NCBI GenBank assembly: GCA_024235035.1
Contig: JACKNE010000012.1
Location: forward strand, 62,001 to 126,000
Source: Gammaproteobacteria bacterium
GTDB lineage: Bacteria; Pseudomonadota; Gammaproteobacteria; Competibacterales; Competibacteraceae
Length of the DNA stretch: 64,000 nucleotides
Direction: 5' to 3'
The notes beneath the pieces were generated by a model, which searched no databases, had not been told where the DNA came from, and worked only from the letters and a program-made list of their open reading frames with translations. How positions within the stretch are numbered: position 1 is the stretch's first letter; each line of letters opens with the position of its first letter. Both the position numbers and the translations under genes were made by a program. Below are positions 20,034-29,979 of the stretch, piece by piece.

Positions 20034-23000
20034 CCGCATCGTTCGTCCATCTGCGCCTGCACAGCGAATACTCCCTGGTCGATGGGCTGATCCGGATCAA
20101 AAATCTGGTCAAACAGATCGCCGCTGCTGGAATGCCAGCGGTGGCAGTCACCGACATGAGCAACCTGTTCGCCCTGATCAAATTCTACAAGGCCGCTCTC
20201 AGTACCGGGATCAAGCCGATCATCGGAGTCGAGACCTGGGTGCGGCGATCCGGCGGAGAACCCACCCGACTGGTGCTACTGTGTCAGAATCTGGAAGGCT
20301 ACCGCCATCTGACCCGACTGGTCAGTCGCGGCTATCTCGAAGGCCAGCAACGCGGCGTGCCGATCCTCGATCTCGCTTGGTTGGAGGGAAACACCGCTGG
20401 ATTGATCGCTCTGTCCGGTGGCCGCGATGGCGAGCTGGGCCTGGCGCTGCTCCATGACCGACCCGATCAAGCCCGAACCTGGTTGAGCGACTGGCAACGA
20501 CTGTTCCCGGAACGATTTTATTTAGAAGTACAACGTACTGGCCGGTCTCGGGAAGAGGAGTACCTGGAGGCGGTCGTGGAGCTGGCGGCGGATTGTCATA
20601 TACCAGTAGTGGCGACCAACGACGTCTGCTTCTTGCAGCGCGAGGATTTCGAAGCTCACGAAGCCCGCGTGTGCATCCATGATAGCGCGATCCTGGATGA
20701 CGCTAATCGTCCGCGCCGCTACAGCGACCAGCAGTATCTGCGCAGCCCGGCGGAAATGGCGGAGTTGTTCGCCGATCTACCCGAAGCGCTGGAGAATACC
20801 GTCGAAATCGCTCGCCGCTGCAACCTACACCTGGAACTGGGCAAGAACGTACTGCCGGATTTCCCGGTCCCGGAAGGCATGAGCGCTGCCGACTATTTCA
20901 GCGTGCAGGCGCGCGCCGGACTGGAACGGCGGCTACGACGACGATTCGATGCGAACACCACCGACTTCGTCGAACACCGTCGATCCTATGATGAGCGACT
21001 GGAGCTGGAGCTGAAGGTCATCATCCAGATGGGCTTCCCTGGCTATTTTCTGATCGTCGCCGATTTCATCCAGTGGGCGCGCGACCACGGTGTGCCGGTG
21101 GGACCGGGACGTGGTTCCGGCGCCGGGTCACTGGTCGCTTATGCATTGGGTATCACCGATCTGGACCCACTGGCCTATGAACTGCTGTTCGAACGTTTCC
21201 TCAATCCTGAACGGGTGTCCATGCCCGACTTCGATATCGACTTCTGCATGGAAGGCCGTGACCGAGTGATCGAATACGTCGCCCAGCGCTATGGTCGGGA
21301 GCGGGTCTCGCAAATCGCCACTCATGGCAGCATGGCTGCCAAGGCCGTGGTGCGCGACGTGGGTCGAGTGCTGGGTCATCCTTATGGCTTTGTCGATCGC
21401 ATCGCCAAGCTGATTCCTTTTGAACTCGGCATCACCCTGGACAAGGCTATCGAGCAGGAAGCAGAACTGCGGCGGCTCTATGAAAACGATCAGGAGGTGC
21501 GGACGCTGATCGAGTTGGCCCGCAAACTGGAAGGATTGGCGCGCAATGTCGGCAAGCACGCCGGTGGCGTGGTGATCGCCCCGGTGAACCTGACCGATTA
21601 CTCACCACTGTATTGTGAACAAGACGATCCCAGCGTCGTCACCCAGTTCGACAAGGACGATGTGGAAGCAGCCGGGCTGGTCAAATTTGACTTCCTGGGG
21701 TTACGCACCCTGACCATCATCGATTGGGCGCTGCACACCATCAACGAGCAACGCCGAGCGATCGATGAGCCACCGCTGGATATTTCCACGATCTCGCTGA
21801 GTGATCCGCTGACCTTCGAGTTGCTCAAACGTCATGAAACCACAGCGGTGTTCCAGCTCGAATCGAGTGGCATGAAGGACTTGATTCGCCGCTTACAGCC
21901 TGACTGTTTTGAAGACATGGTAGCGTTGGTGGCCTTGTTCCGGCCTGGCCCGCTGCAATCGGGCATGGTGGATGATTTCATCGATCGCAAGCATGGCCGC
22001 GCCCGCATCGAATATCCACACCCGGCCTTAGAGCCGATTCTCAAGCCGACTTATGGCGTCATCCTCTATCAGGAGCAGGTGATGCAAATCGCCCAAGTAT
22101 TGGCAGGGTACAGCCTAGGTGGGGCGGATCTACTGCGAAGGGCCATGGGCAAAAAGAAGCCTGAAGAAATGGCCAAGCAGCGAGAAACCTTCGTCAAGGG
22201 TGCGGTCGAGCGCCAGGTCGAGTCGGAAATTGCAACTTATATTTTTGATTTGATGGAAAAATTTGCAGGATACGGCTTCAATCGCAGCCACAGCGCCGCC
22301 TATGCGCTGTTATCCTATCAGACCGCTTGGCTGAAGGCGCATTTCCCGGCAGCGTTCATGGCGGCGGTCTTGTCTTCGGATATGGATAAAACCGACAAGG
22401 TCGTAGTGTCTATCGAGGAATGCCGACGTCTAGGACTGAAGTTGGCGCCACCCGCCATCAATCGCTCCAAATATCGCTTCACGGTGGGTGAAGCCGGTGA
22501 AATCCGCTACGGCTTGGGCGCGATCAAAGGCGCCGGCGAAGGCGCTATCGAGGCGCTGGTACAAGAACGCCGTTTTGGTGGCGCGTATCCTAATGTGTTC
22601 GACCTATGCCAGCGTGTGGATCTCCGCAAACTCAATCGGCGAGTGCTGGAATCATTGATCCGTTCTGGGGCCTTCGATGAACTCGGCGCCAACCGAGCGA
22701 CCTTGGCGGCGCAATTACCAGAAGCCCTGCAACTGGCAGAACAGCACTTCCGCAATCACGCCGCTGGCCAGAATGACCTGTTTGAGTTAGCCACCACTGA
22801 CAAAACCCCAACCCGACTCCTGCATATCGCCAAGATGCCGGATTGGAGCGAAGAGGAACGATTGCGTGGCGAGAAGGAAACCCTAGGCGTGTATCTGAGT
22901 GGTCATCCGATGCATCGGATCGCAGCGGAATTGGCGGCATTGGGTGCGATTCGTCTGAGCCGCTTGACCGGTGGCAACGGCGCTCTGCGCCGAGGCAATG

Positions 23001-23545
23001 ACCGGTCGCTCTTGATTGCTGGGCTGGTGATCAGCGTTCGCACCCGCAATGCCAACCGGGGTGGGCGAATCGCCTTCGTCAGCCTGGATGATGGCACTGG
23101 ACGGCTGGAAATCCGGATATTTCCCGAGGTGTACGAACAACATCGCGCCTCGATCGTCGAGGATGCCATCTTACTGGCGCAGGGGACGCTCAGCTGGGAT
23201 GAGTTCAATCAAACGACTCGCCTGAACGTCGAGCGGGTGCTGGATTGGGAAATGGCGCGCGCCGAGTACGCACGCCGGGTATTGCTGCAACTAAATACAC
23301 TACAGTGCCAGACAGGGGCGCTACGGCAGCTAGCCAGCATTCTGGCCGAGCACCGCGCCGATGGCCGCTGTTTGGTCTGTATCGAATACACCCACTCCCA
23401 AGCGCGGGTGGAACTCGTTTTAGGCCAGAATTGGCGGGTCCGCCCCAGCGAAGCCTTGTTGAAACGACTGCGTGAGTTAGCCGGCACTGAGTCGGTGACC
23501 CTGCTCTATGACCGTCCGCCGGCGATCAATCATGCTGCATCCTGA
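20030..23545 (+). CDS. dnaE: DNA polymerase III alpha subunit
   Basis: Catalytic subunit of the replicative polymerase; 1171 residues, close to the proteobacterial norm. The N-terminal PHP domain begins [19 protein letters not shown] and [19 protein letters not shown]. The polymerase palm shows [26 protein letters not shown] and the catalytic acidic motif [16 protein letters not shown] near residue 400. Then follow the thumb and fingers ([37 protein letters not shown]), helix-hairpin-helix elements ([18 protein letters not shown]) and an OB fold ([27 protein letters not shown]). The ATG overlaps the rnhB stop. It ends 26 bases before the stop of the convergent parB gene. Confidence 0.97.
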   Translation: MTASFVHLRLHSEYSLVDGLIRIKNLVKQIAAAGMPAVAVTDMSNLFALIKFYKAALSTGIKPIIGVETWVRRSGGEPTRLVLLCQNLEGYRHLTRLVSRGYLEGQQRGVPILDLAWLEGNTAGLIALSGGRDGELGLALLHDRPDQARTWLSDWQRLFPERFYLEVQRTGRSREEEYLEAVVELAADCHIPVVATNDVCFLQREDFEAHEARVCIHDSAILDDANRPRRYSDQQYLRSPAEMAELFADLPEALENTVEIARRCNLHLELGKNVLPDFPVPEGMSAADYFSVQARAGLERRLRRRFDANTTDFVEHRRSYDERLELELKVIIQMGFPGYFLIVADFIQWARDHGVPVGPGRGSGAGSLVAYALGITDLDPLAYELLFERFLNPERVSMPDFDIDFCMEGRDRVIEYVAQRYGRERVSQIATHGSMAAKAVVRDVGRVLGHPYGFVDRIAKLIPFELGITLDKAIEQEAELRRLYENDQEVRTLIELARKLEGLARNVGKHAGGVVIAPVNLTDYSPLYCEQDDPSVVTQFDKDDVEAAGLVKFDFLGLRTLTIIDWALHTINEQRRAIDEPPLDISTISLSDPLTFELLKRHETTAVFQLESSGMKDLIRRLQPDCFEDMVALVALFRPGPLQSGMVDDFIDRKHGRARIEYPHPALEPILKPTYGVILYQEQVMQIAQVLAGYSLGGADLLRRAMGKKKPEEMAKQRETFVKGAVERQVESEIATYIFDLMEKFAGYGFNRSHSAAYALLSYQTAWLKAHFPAAFMAAVLSSDMDKTDKVVVSIEECRRLGLKLAPPAINRSKYRFTVGEAGEIRYGLGAIKGAGEGAIEALVQERRFGGAYPNVFDLCQRVDLRKLNRRVLESLIRSGAFDELGANRATLAAQLPEALQLAEQHFRNHAAGQNDLFELATTDKTPTRLLHIAKMPDWSEEERLRGEKETLGVYLSGHPMHRIAAELAALGAIRLSRLTGGNGALRRGNDRSLLIAGLVISVRTRNANRGGRIAFVSLDDGTGRLEIRIFPEVYEQHRASIVEDAILLAQGTLSWDEFNQTTRLNVERVLDWEMARAEYARRVLLQLNTLQCQTGALRQLASILAEHRADGRCLVCIEYTHSQARVELVLGQNWRVRPSEALLKRLRELAGTESVTLLYDRPPAINHAAS

Positions 23546-23548
23546 AAC

Positions 23549-23563
23549 AGGCGCCCGACGCCT
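23549..23563. terminator. Short hairpin between convergent dnaE and parB
   Basis: AGGCG-N5-CGCCT forms a five-base-pair stem in the 26-base gap between two convergent stops. It lacks a clear T run on either side, so it is only a weak candidate for a shared terminator. Confidence 0.25.
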
Positions 23564-23571
23564 CCTTACCA

Positions 23572-24459
23572 TCACTTTATCTTGGCGATGACCCCATCCA
23601 GCTCATCGAGGCTATTGTATTGGATCACGACGCTTCCCTTACCGGAAGCGCCATGCCGGACCCGGACCCGAGTGCCCAACCGTTCCGATAAACTGTCCTG
23701 TAATAGACGAATATTCGGATCGAGCGTTGGGGCCGGGACAACCAACGCAGCATCTGGTTGTTGCAAGCGGCGGGCCAGTTGCTCGGTCTCCCGAGCTGAA
23801 AGCCCACGCAGCAGGATTTGATGGGCGGCCTCCCGCTGCAAGGCAGGCGATAACGGCAACAAGGCGCGGGCATGGCCCATGTCCAATTTTCGCTCTCGCA
23901 CCAGTTGCCCAACCTCCTCACTCAACTCCAACAAACGCAACAAATTGGTCACCGCTGTCCGTGACCGCCCTACGGCCTCGGCAGCCTGCTGATGCGTCAG
24001 AGCAAATTCATCGATCAACCGTTGTAGGGCAGCAGCTTCTTCCAGAGGATTGAGATCCTCGCGCTGGATATTTTCGATCAGCGCCACAGCGATAGCCGCC
24101 TGGTCCGGGACCTCGCGAACCACCGCCGGGACCTCACGCAAACCAGCCAGTTGGGCTGCTCGCCAACGTCGCTCGCCCGCGATCAATTCATAGCGGCTCC
24201 CATCCAGTGGCCGTACCAATACCGGTTGCACCACCCCCTGAGCACGGATCGACTCGGCGAGTTCCTGAAGGGTATCCTCGCGTAAATCCTGGCGCGGCTG
24301 ATAGCGACCCCGACAGATCTGCTCGACAGGCAGTTGCCGCAGAGTTTCGAGAATTTCTGGGGTCGGTGTGTCTGATATGGCCTTTCCTTCTCGCGTGGCG
24401 GCTGCCGCGCCGAGCAGTGCATCCAACCCCCGGCCCAAGCCGCCTTTCTTGCGCATCAT
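23572..24459 (-). CDS. parB: Chromosome partitioning protein ParB
   Basis: DNA-binding CTPase that loads at parS sites and spreads to organise the origin region for segregation. It has 295 residues. The N-terminal KKGGLGRGLDALLG is typical, followed by the ParB core ICRGRYQPRQDL and YELIAGERRWRAAQLAGL (the GERRWRA nucleotide-binding motif). A helix-turn-helix region (LTHQQAAEAVGRSRTAVTNLLRLLELS) and a C-terminal dimerisation tail (GSVVIQYNSLDELDGVIAKI) complete it. The start overlaps the parA stop by four bases, so it is translationally coupled to parA. I did not see a good parS 16-mer in the window, though I could not search exhaustively. Confidence 0.96.
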   Translation of the reverse strand: MMRKKGGLGRGLDALLGAAAATREGKAISDTPTPEILETLRQLPVEQICRGRYQPRQDLREDTLQELAESIRAQGVVQPVLVRPLDGSRYELIAGERRWRAAQLAGLREVPAVVREVPDQAAIAVALIENIQREDLNPLEEAAALQRLIDEFALTHQQAAEAVGRSRTAVTNLLRLLELSEEVGQLVRERKLDMGHARALLPLSPALQREAAHQILLRGLSARETEQLARRLQQPDAALVVPAPTLDPNIRLLQDSLSERLGTRVRVRHGASGKGSVVIQYNSLDELDGVIAKIK

Positions 24460-25256
24460 GCGCTGGCCCTGCTTTCCGTTTTTGCTGCGGGCCGCCGCAA
24501 GCGTTTTCGCACTTCCTTAGCCAGTTCTCGATAACTTTGCGCACCGCGCGAACCGTCATCATAATAGATAATTGGTAACCCGTAACTCGGCGCTTCGGCT
24601 AACCGCACGTTGCGGGGAATCAGCGTTTCAAACACCGTCGTTCCAAAATGCTCGACAATCTGAGCCGACACGTCATTGGCCAATCGGTTTCGAGGGTCGA
24701 ACATGGTGCGCAATACCCCCTCAATGCGCAGACTGGGATTGGTGGAACTACGCACTTTCTCAACCGTATCCAACAACGCCGACAAACCTTCCAGGGCGTA
24801 GTACTCGCATTGAACGGGAATGATCACCGACTGAGCGGCAGTCAAGGCATTCACGGTCAACATGTTCAGCGACGGTGGGCAATCGATCAAGATGATGTCG
24901 AAGTTCCACACCACAGGAGCCAGGGCGTCACGCAACCGGCCCGACGCATTATCGGTTTCCAGCAGATTGACTTCGGCAGCGGTCAGATCGCCATTGGCGG
25001 GCAACAGCCGCATCTGGGCTTTTTCGACCCACTGCAAAGCATCCGCCAAGGTCGCTTCGCCTAGCAGCACCTCGTAGCTGGTGGCCGATACGGTATGTTT
25101 GTCTACCCCGCAGCCCATGGTAGCGTTGCCTTGTGGATCAAGATCGATCAGCAACACGCCCTGACGCAACGCCGACAGACAAGCAGCCAAGTTGACGGCG
25201 GTGGTGGTCTTGCCGACTCCGCCCTTCTGATTGGTAATGGCGATGATGTGGGCCAT
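24456..25256 (-). CDS. parA: Chromosome partitioning ATPase ParA
   Basis: Walker-type ATPase that moves ParB-bound origins. The ATG at 25256 gives MAHIIAITNQKGGVGKTTTAVNLAACL, the standard N-terminus with the deviant Walker A (KGGVGKTTT); reading further upstream runs into rsmG and is not real. Other motifs are DLDPQGNATMGCGV, LIDCPPSLNMLTVNALTAAQSVIIPVQCEYYALEG and a C-terminal RNVRLAEAPSYGLPIIYYD. It has 266 residues. It sits 4 bases after the rsmG stop and overlaps parB by four bases, so rsmG-parA-parB is one operon, as in many bacteria. mnmG, usually next to rsmG, is not here; a divergent flagellin gene takes its place. Confidence 0.96.
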   Translation of the reverse strand: MAHIIAITNQKGGVGKTTTAVNLAACLSALRQGVLLIDLDPQGNATMGCGVDKHTVSATSYEVLLGEATLADALQWVEKAQMRLLPANGDLTAAEVNLLETDNASGRLRDALAPVVWNFDIILIDCPPSLNMLTVNALTAAQSVIIPVQCEYYALEGLSALLDTVEKVRSSTNPSLRIEGVLRTMFDPRNRLANDVSAQIVEHFGTTVFETLIPRNVRLAEAPSYGLPIIYYDDGSRGAQSYRELAKEVRKRLRRPAAKTESRASA

Positions 25257-25260
25257 AAAT

Positions 25261-25899
25261 TCAGTCTCGGGAAGCAGGGGCAGGCGCCAGATGCACCAGA
25301 TGGCGCTCAGCTTCCAGACCCGGGATATGCAGTGGGTAAACGCCGACCAGGATATAATCCGGCGGCAGGCGCGCCAGTTCTTCGTCGGGGAAAACACCCT
25401 TCATCGCCAACAACTGGCCTTCTGGGGCGCACAACCGGCCTGCATCAGCCAGTAAGTCCGCCAGCGTCGAGAACGCTCGCGACACCACGTTATCGAATAA
25501 GGTGGTTGGTCGATAATCTTCGACTCGACTGCGCACCACTTCGATGTTCTTGAGATGTAACTCGGCGGTTGCCTGGATGAGAAACCGGGTACGCTTGCCA
25601 TTGCTGTCCAGCAGGCAGAACCCACACTCTGGCCGAGCAATCGCCAGTGGGATACCCGGTAAGCCGGCACCGCTTCCGACATCCAGCACGCACGGCCCCT
25701 CGATCCAGGGCCAGATCGACAGGCTGTCCAGGACATGCCGAACCACCATCGCTTCCGGGTCGCGCACCGCCGTTAGATTGTAGGCACGATTCCAACGCTC
25801 CAAAAGCGCCAGATAGGCGGTCAGTTGCTCGATCGCCCGGCTCGATAATGGGATGCCCAGTTGTTCACTACCGTCGATGATGGATTGTTTGATACTCAT
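25261..25899 (-). CDS. rsmG: 16S rRNA (guanine-N7)-methyltransferase RsmG
   Basis: AdoMet-dependent methyltransferase acting on G527 of 16S rRNA (E. coli numbering); also called GidB. The ATG at 25899 gives MSIKQSIIDGSEQLGIPLSSRAIEQLTAYLALLERWNRAYNLTAVRD, a typical start; 212 residues. The AdoMet motif VLDVGSGAGLPGIPLAIARPE is followed by FLLDSNGKRTRFLIQ and VVSRAFSTLADLLADAG. It leads the rsmG-parA-parB operon and is transcribed away from the flagellin gene; the shared upstream region (25900-26115) is about 216 bases long. Confidence 0.95.
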   Translation of the reverse strand: MSIKQSIIDGSEQLGIPLSSRAIEQLTAYLALLERWNRAYNLTAVRDPEAMVVRHVLDSLSIWPWIEGPCVLDVGSGAGLPGIPLAIARPECGFCLLDSNGKRTRFLIQATAELHLKNIEVVRSRVEDYRPTTLFDNVVSRAFSTLADLLADAGRLCAPEGQLLAMKGVFPDEELARLPPDYILVGVYPLHIPGLEAERHLVHLAPAPASRD

Positions 25900-26039
25900 G
25901 AACCATGATGCTGACTTACGGAATCGTTTTGCTGTTTTGAAAGATCGAGCGCATTGTAACACGCCATTCGGGTATTTCAGGGGGAAGTCGAGAAACCGAA
26001 AGCACAAGCAAAAACAGGATTGCCTCGTGTAAAAAGCCC

Positions 26040-26066
26040 TCAAGCTTGCGCTTGGCCTGCCGATAG
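26040..26066 (+). promoter_or_regulatory. Sigma-28 (FliA) type promoter of the flagellin gene
   Basis: TCAAGCTT (26040-26047), an 11-base spacer and GCCGATAG (26059-26066). The sigma-28 consensus is TAAAGTTT-N11-GCCGATAA, so 6 of 8 and 7 of 8 positions match with the exact spacing. It lies 49 bases before the GTG start of a flagellin gene, the usual target of FliA. This is a strong match, though untested. Confidence 0.8.
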
Positions 26067-26115
26067 CTGTGTTTGATGTTTGATATATTCAAAGGGATCA
26101 AAGGGAGCGCAGCCG

Positions 26116-27759
26116 GTGCAGATCAATACCAATCCAACGGCACTCTTCGTGTATCGTAATGTGGTCGGTCAGCAGCAGCACCTTGGCAAGGCGATGGAGC
26201 GATTATCCAGCGGTTTGCGTATTAACAGCGCTGCCGACGATGTCGCGGGCCTAGCCATCTCCAACCGCATGACCGCGCGAATTCGCAGCCTGAATCAAGT
26301 CCACCGCAATGCCAATGATGGCATCTCCTTGTTGCAAACCGCCGATTCCGCACTCAGTAACATCAGCAACATCTTGCAACGCATTCGCGAGATTGGCGTA
26401 CAGGCAGCCAACGATTCCTACAGCGGCACGGATCGAGGCTCCATGCAGGGCGAGGTCAACCAGCTACTCCAGGAAGTTAACCGAATTGCTGAGCAGACGG
26501 CATTCAATGGCAGAAAACTGATCGATGGGAGCGGCGGCGGGACGGTCGATGCCGACCAGAAAATCGTGATCGATGGTTTGCGCGGCGCTTGGCTGCGAGA
26601 ATCAGAAGATTTGATTGAAACTTATTATGGCCTCACAGGGCATGATACGTCCTTTGAGATTCTCCTGGAGAATGATGCCGTGGGTGGGCAACTTGCGTCA
26701 GTCACTTCCTATTATTCAGGAACGACCATCCAAAGACATGAATTACGCATCGACATGGAAGATTTTATCCCGCCTGATTCGATGACCGGCGGTATCGCTA
26801 TCGACCGGGTCATCGCCCATGAAATGGTGCATGGGCTAATGGCGGACAACATGTACTCCGTAGGTTTACCAGATTGGTTCAAGGAAGGTGCAGCGGAATT
26901 CATTCAAGGCGCCGATGAGCGGGTCGTCGGCGATCTGACGACCGTCGCGGCAATGACCGGCGCAATTGGCGGGGCCTGGGTCAGCGATAGTTTGCACTAC
27001 TCTTCGGCCTACATCGCTGTGCGCTTTCTGCATGAGCAAGCTAATGGCGGTATCAAAAGCATCATGACCGACCTGAGCAACGGCGCCAGTTTGGATGTCG
27101 CCATCGCCAATGCGACCGGTTACACTGACGCTACTGCCTTCTTGACGGATTACGCCGGAGCAACCGGGCAAGCTTACTTGCAAGGGCTGATTGACGGCGG
27201 CTACTTGACTAATACCGACACTGGAGCCATCGGCGGCGCTGATGCCGACGGTGGCCCGATCCGCACCGCCGAGTCGGTCATTCCCGATACCGGCGGTTAT
27301 TCTCTCGATCCATTGTCCGGTTTCGCTGAGGTATGGCCTGGCGGATTCGACAATAACATTGCTACTCAGAATTCCTTTGATCTACAGATCGGAGAGAACG
27401 CTGGTAACAGCCTCACGGTCAATGTCGGTGCAGTCACTGTCTCCGCGCTTGGCCTCTCCGGCATCGACGTTGCTGCCGCACCCAACACCGTAATCGACAA
27501 GATTGATTTGGCGTTAGCCTATCTTAATGAGCAACGCAGCAATGTAGGCGCCGCGCATAACCGGCTGGGACATATGATGGCCGTCAACGCCATCAACATC
27601 GAAACCACCTCAGATGCCCGCGCACGTATTCTCGATGCCGACTATGCTCAAGAAACCGGTGAATTAGTTCGCCGCCAGATTTTGCAACAGGCCGGCCAGA
27701 GTATGTTGGCGCAGGCGAATGCTGCGCCGCGCCAGATTCTTAGCTTACTCACAAGCTAA
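26116..27759 (+). CDS. fliC: Proteolytic flagellin (flagellinolysin): flagellin with an inserted zinc metallopeptidase domain
   Basis: Filament subunit predicted to carry peptidase activity on the filament surface. The GTG at 26116 follows AAGGGAG and gives the flagellin N-terminus [15 protein letters not shown]; 547 residues. Residues 1 to about 150 are the D0/D1 region ([23 protein letters not shown], then [19 protein letters not shown]). About residues 155-410 replace the normal variable domain with a metallopeptidase-like domain: H235-E-M-V-H239 and, 18 residues on, DWFKE257GAAEF. The WFxEGxAEF form is that of the M9 collagenase-type gluzincins, giving predicted zinc ligands H235, H239, E257 and catalytic E236. 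The remainder ([46 protein letters not shown]) is the C-terminal D1/D0. Flagellins of this build are a described family. No other flagellar gene is in the window. Confidence 0.93.
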   Translation: MQINTNPTALFVYRNVVGQQQHLGKAMERLSSGLRINSAADDVAGLAISNRMTARIRSLNQVHRNANDGISLLQTADSALSNISNILQRIREIGVQAANDSYSGTDRGSMQGEVNQLLQEVNRIAEQTAFNGRKLIDGSGGGTVDADQKIVIDGLRGAWLRESEDLIETYYGLTGHDTSFEILLENDAVGGQLASVTSYYSGTTIQRHELRIDMEDFIPPDSMTGGIAIDRVIAHEMVHGLMADNMYSVGLPDWFKEGAAEFIQGADERVVGDLTTVAAMTGAIGGAWVSDSLHYSSAYIAVRFLHEQANGGIKSIMTDLSNGASLDVAIANATGYTDATAFLTDYAGATGQAYLQGLIDGGYLTNTDTGAIGGADADGGPIRTAESVIPDTGGYSLDPLSGFAEVWPGGFDNNIATQNSFDLQIGENAGNSLTVNVGAVTVSALGLSGIDVAAAPNTVIDKIDLALAYLNEQRSNVGAAHNRLGHMMAVNAINIETTSDARARILDADYAQETGELVRRQILQQAGQSMLAQANAAPRQILSLLTS

Positions 27760-27840
27760 GGAGGCCCAAGGTCACAAGACAAGCAAACAATGAGCTAACA
27801 GCCATGTCCACTGAGAAAAAGACTATTGCGGAATGACTGG

Positions 27841-28713
27841 TCATGAAACCCAGCAGGAATTTCGTCCGGTCTTCTTAGCTTGGTATAGGGCCTGATCAGC
27901 GCGCTTGAATACACTCTCCAGGCAGTCCCCGGGCTGGAAACTGGCCAAACCGCAGGAAATAGTCACTGGGATGTGCGCTTCGCCATATCTAAATCCGGAT
28001 TCGGCAATATGGTGTCGGATCTGTTCAGCCAATTGCAAAGCAGCTTCAATGTCAGCGCCCGGTAACAACATGGCAAATTCTTCACCACCGTAGCGCGCTA
28101 CAAAATCGGTGCTGCGCAGGCGACTATTCAATTGTCGAGCGACCTCGCGCAGAACCTCATCACCTATATCATGACCATGCCGATCATTGATCTGCTTGAA
28201 GTGATCGATATCCCAGATTAAAAATGTCAGGGGATTGCCGAAGCGCTTCCAGCGCTGAAATTCCTGATGAAGCTGCTCCTCATAGGCTAGCCGATTAGAA
28301 ACGCCTGTCAGTGGATCCTGTCGGAGACGAGCGCTTTTTTCCTGAAGAAGATGGATCAGGCGCTCCTTCTCCTTGTTTAACTCACGCACCTGATTTTGCA
28401 ATTCAGCAATCAATTGTTCATTGTGGTAGATGAGCGAGGGCAATTCATGGGCGGAGGACACTGGCTCGGGGCGTTCTTTATGAAGGGCCTTGCGCAGTTT
28501 CCGTTGCCCACGTAGTCGGATTTGCACTGCGGCGACTGAGCTGATGACTGCCAGCACTGCAGCGGGAATTGCAAATGGCTCAAGAGCCTGCAGCAACCCC
28601 AGCGGCTCTGTCATTGCGCCATTGACTACCATCGCCGAAGCACTGCGCCAGATGTTGGTCAGTACAAATGCCTGGGCCGACATCTCAAGAAAGCGCATCC
28701 ACTTCGTTTCCAT
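27841..28713 (-). CDS. Membrane-anchored diguanylate cyclase (GGDEF)
   Basis: Makes cyclic di-GMP from GTP. The ATG at 28713 (METKWMRFLEMS) has AAAAGG upstream and gives 290 residues; a longer reading frame adds an unlikely N-terminus. One or two hydrophobic helices occupy about residues 10-70 (the second PFAIPAAVLAVISSVAAVQI). A coiled-coil stretch follows (LIYHNEQLIAELQNQVRELNKEK) and then the GGDEF domain with active-site GGEEF at 209-213. An RxxD inhibitory site (RSTD, 200-203) lies five residues before it, so product inhibition is likely. No sensory domain is recognisable. Convergent with the flagellin gene, so a link to the motile-sessile switch is possible but not shown. Confidence 0.9.
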   Translation of the reverse strand: METKWMRFLEMSAQAFVLTNIWRSASAMVVNGAMTEPLGLLQALEPFAIPAAVLAVISSVAAVQIRLRGQRKLRKALHKERPEPVSSAHELPSLIYHNEQLIAELQNQVRELNKEKERLIHLLQEKSARLRQDPLTGVSNRLAYEEQLHQEFQRWKRFGNPLTFLIWDIDHFKQINDRHGHDIGDEVLREVARQLNSRLRSTDFVARYGGEEFAMLLPGADIEAALQLAEQIRHHIAESGFRYGEAHIPVTISCGLASFQPGDCLESVFKRADQALYQAKKTGRNSCWVS

Positions 28714-29013
28714 CGTTTTTACCTTTTCAGCCGTTCGCCGCTGTGATTCATGATCCGTTTGTTTGAGTCTGCTACCGCCTCCAGGAATATCCAGCATGGA
28801 CTCGATAGCACACGATGGCACATCGGCTGCTATCTAAAGGGCCAATTTGGCTCGCCGGAGTTGGTATTCATATCAAGCAATATAGATGCCATCATATAAA
28901 TTCATTTTTATACAGCTAGTTATAAAATTTGAATTGTCAATATTTTGACCTTTATTCTCATGAGCTCGCCATAGCTCATACTGTCAATACATTGACATCG
29001 CGTTCGCGTCCAC
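28714..29013. other. AT-rich gap upstream of the diguanylate cyclase gene with three dyads
   Basis: No gene is seen in this stretch of about 300 bases. It is AT-rich (especially 28870-28955) and must carry the promoter of the diguanylate cyclase gene. Its far half holds three symmetric elements within 63 bases, described separately, and it ends at the rpoH terminator. Confidence 0.7.
28935..28997. promoter_or_regulatory. Cluster of three operator-like dyads
   Basis: TGTCAATATTTTGACC (28935-28950, imperfect), ATGAGCT-N6-AGCTCAT (28960-28979, perfect) and TGTCAATACATTGACA (28982-28997, perfect). The outer two share the half-site TGTCAAT and lie about 47 bases apart centre to centre. The pattern suggests a regulator binding at paired sites upstream of the diguanylate cyclase gene. 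No factor can be named. Confidence 0.5.
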
Positions 29014-29040
29014 AAAAAACCCGCCATGAGGCGGGCTTTT
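29014..29040 (-). terminator. Rho-independent terminator of rpoH
   Basis: On the minus strand the stem CCCGCC-TCAT-GGCGGG is followed by TTTTTT, 20 bases after the rpoH stop. The other strand also ends in CTTTT, so it could stop transcription from both sides. Confidence 0.9.
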
Positions 29041-29059
29041 CAGTGTGTCGAATAGGGCT

Positions 29060-29935
29060 TCAGGCAGGTGCTGGCAACGCAACGCGCAGTTTTTTCATGG
29101 CGTTGCTTTCCAGTTGCCGAATGCGTTCGGCGGAGATGCGATATTCAGCAGCTAGTTGGTGCAGGGTCGGCTTAGCATCACTCAACCAACGACGCTGCAG
29201 GATATCTCGACTACGAGGATCGAGCCGCGCCAGCGCCTCGTTCAATCGACTTGTGGCTTGCTCATCCCAATTATCCTGCTCCAGTGCCTTTGCCGGGTCT
29301 GCTTGCTCGTCCCGCAGGTAGGTGGAAGGTGCAAAATTCTCCACATCCTCTTCACCATCCGCCTCTGGAGTTGGGTCAAATGATACATCATAGCCACTGA
29401 GCCGTGCTTCCATTTCCAACACGGTATCCGGGCTGACTCCGAGTTCCCTTGCCACGGTATTGACCTCGTCATGGTTCAGCCAACCCAGTCGTTTCTTGGA
29501 GCTGCGCAGCTTGAAGAACAGCTTGCGCTGCGCCTTGGTGGTCGCGACCTTGACAATCCGCCAGTTGCGGAGAATAAATTCATGAATCTCGGCACGGATC
29601 CAATGCACAGCAAAGGAAACTAGGCGCACGCCATGAGCCGGATCGAAGCGTTTGACAGCTTTCATCAGACCAATGTTGCCTTCCTGGATCAGATCGGCCA
29701 GAGGTAGACCGTAACCGATGTAACCACGGGCGATATGCACCACGAAACGCAGGTGGGCCACGATCAGCCGCTGCGCTGCTTCCAGATCGTTGCGCAGCTG
29801 TAGGCGTCGGGCCAGTTCCTGTTCTTCCTCGGTGCTTAACATAGACATCTGATTGACCGCTTGGATATAGCCCTCCAGACTGTCAATCGGCACTGGCAGA
29901 TTCTGCATCCGAAGCACTAACGCAGTCGTCGTCAT
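29060..29935 (-). CDS. rpoH: RNA polymerase heat-shock sigma factor RpoH (sigma-32)
   Basis: Directs RNA polymerase to heat-shock promoters. It has 291 residues. Region 2 reads [38 protein letters not shown] and [20 protein letters not shown]. The RpoH box [17 protein letters not shown], absent from other sigma factors, is present. Region 4 ends with [46 protein letters not shown]. The ATG at 29935 has GGGAGGAG upstream. The usual ftsE-ftsX genes are not between it and ftsY. Upstream lies a CIRCE element over a predicted promoter, which would place the gene under the HrcA repressor. Confidence 0.96.
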   Translation of the reverse strand: MTTTALVLRMQNLPVPIDSLEGYIQAVNQMSMLSTEEEQELARRLQLRNDLEAAQRLIVAHLRFVVHIARGYIGYGLPLADLIQEGNIGLMKAVKRFDPAHGVRLVSFAVHWIRAEIHEFILRNWRIVKVATTKAQRKLFFKLRSSKKRLGWLNHDEVNTVARELGVSPDTVLEMEARLSGYDVSFDPTPEADGEEDVENFAPSTYLRDEQADPAKALEQDNWDEQATSRLNEALARLDPRSRDILQRRWLSDAKPTLHQLAAEYRISAERIRQLESNAMKKLRVALPAPA

Positions 29936-29979
29936 CGCTGTTCACTCCTCCCGTCCGTTTTATGATGAGATACCAGATG

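Noticed and set aside
24456..25397. N-terminally extended ParA
   Set aside because: The extension reads through rsmG; the standard ParA start MAHIIAITNQKGG is at 25256.
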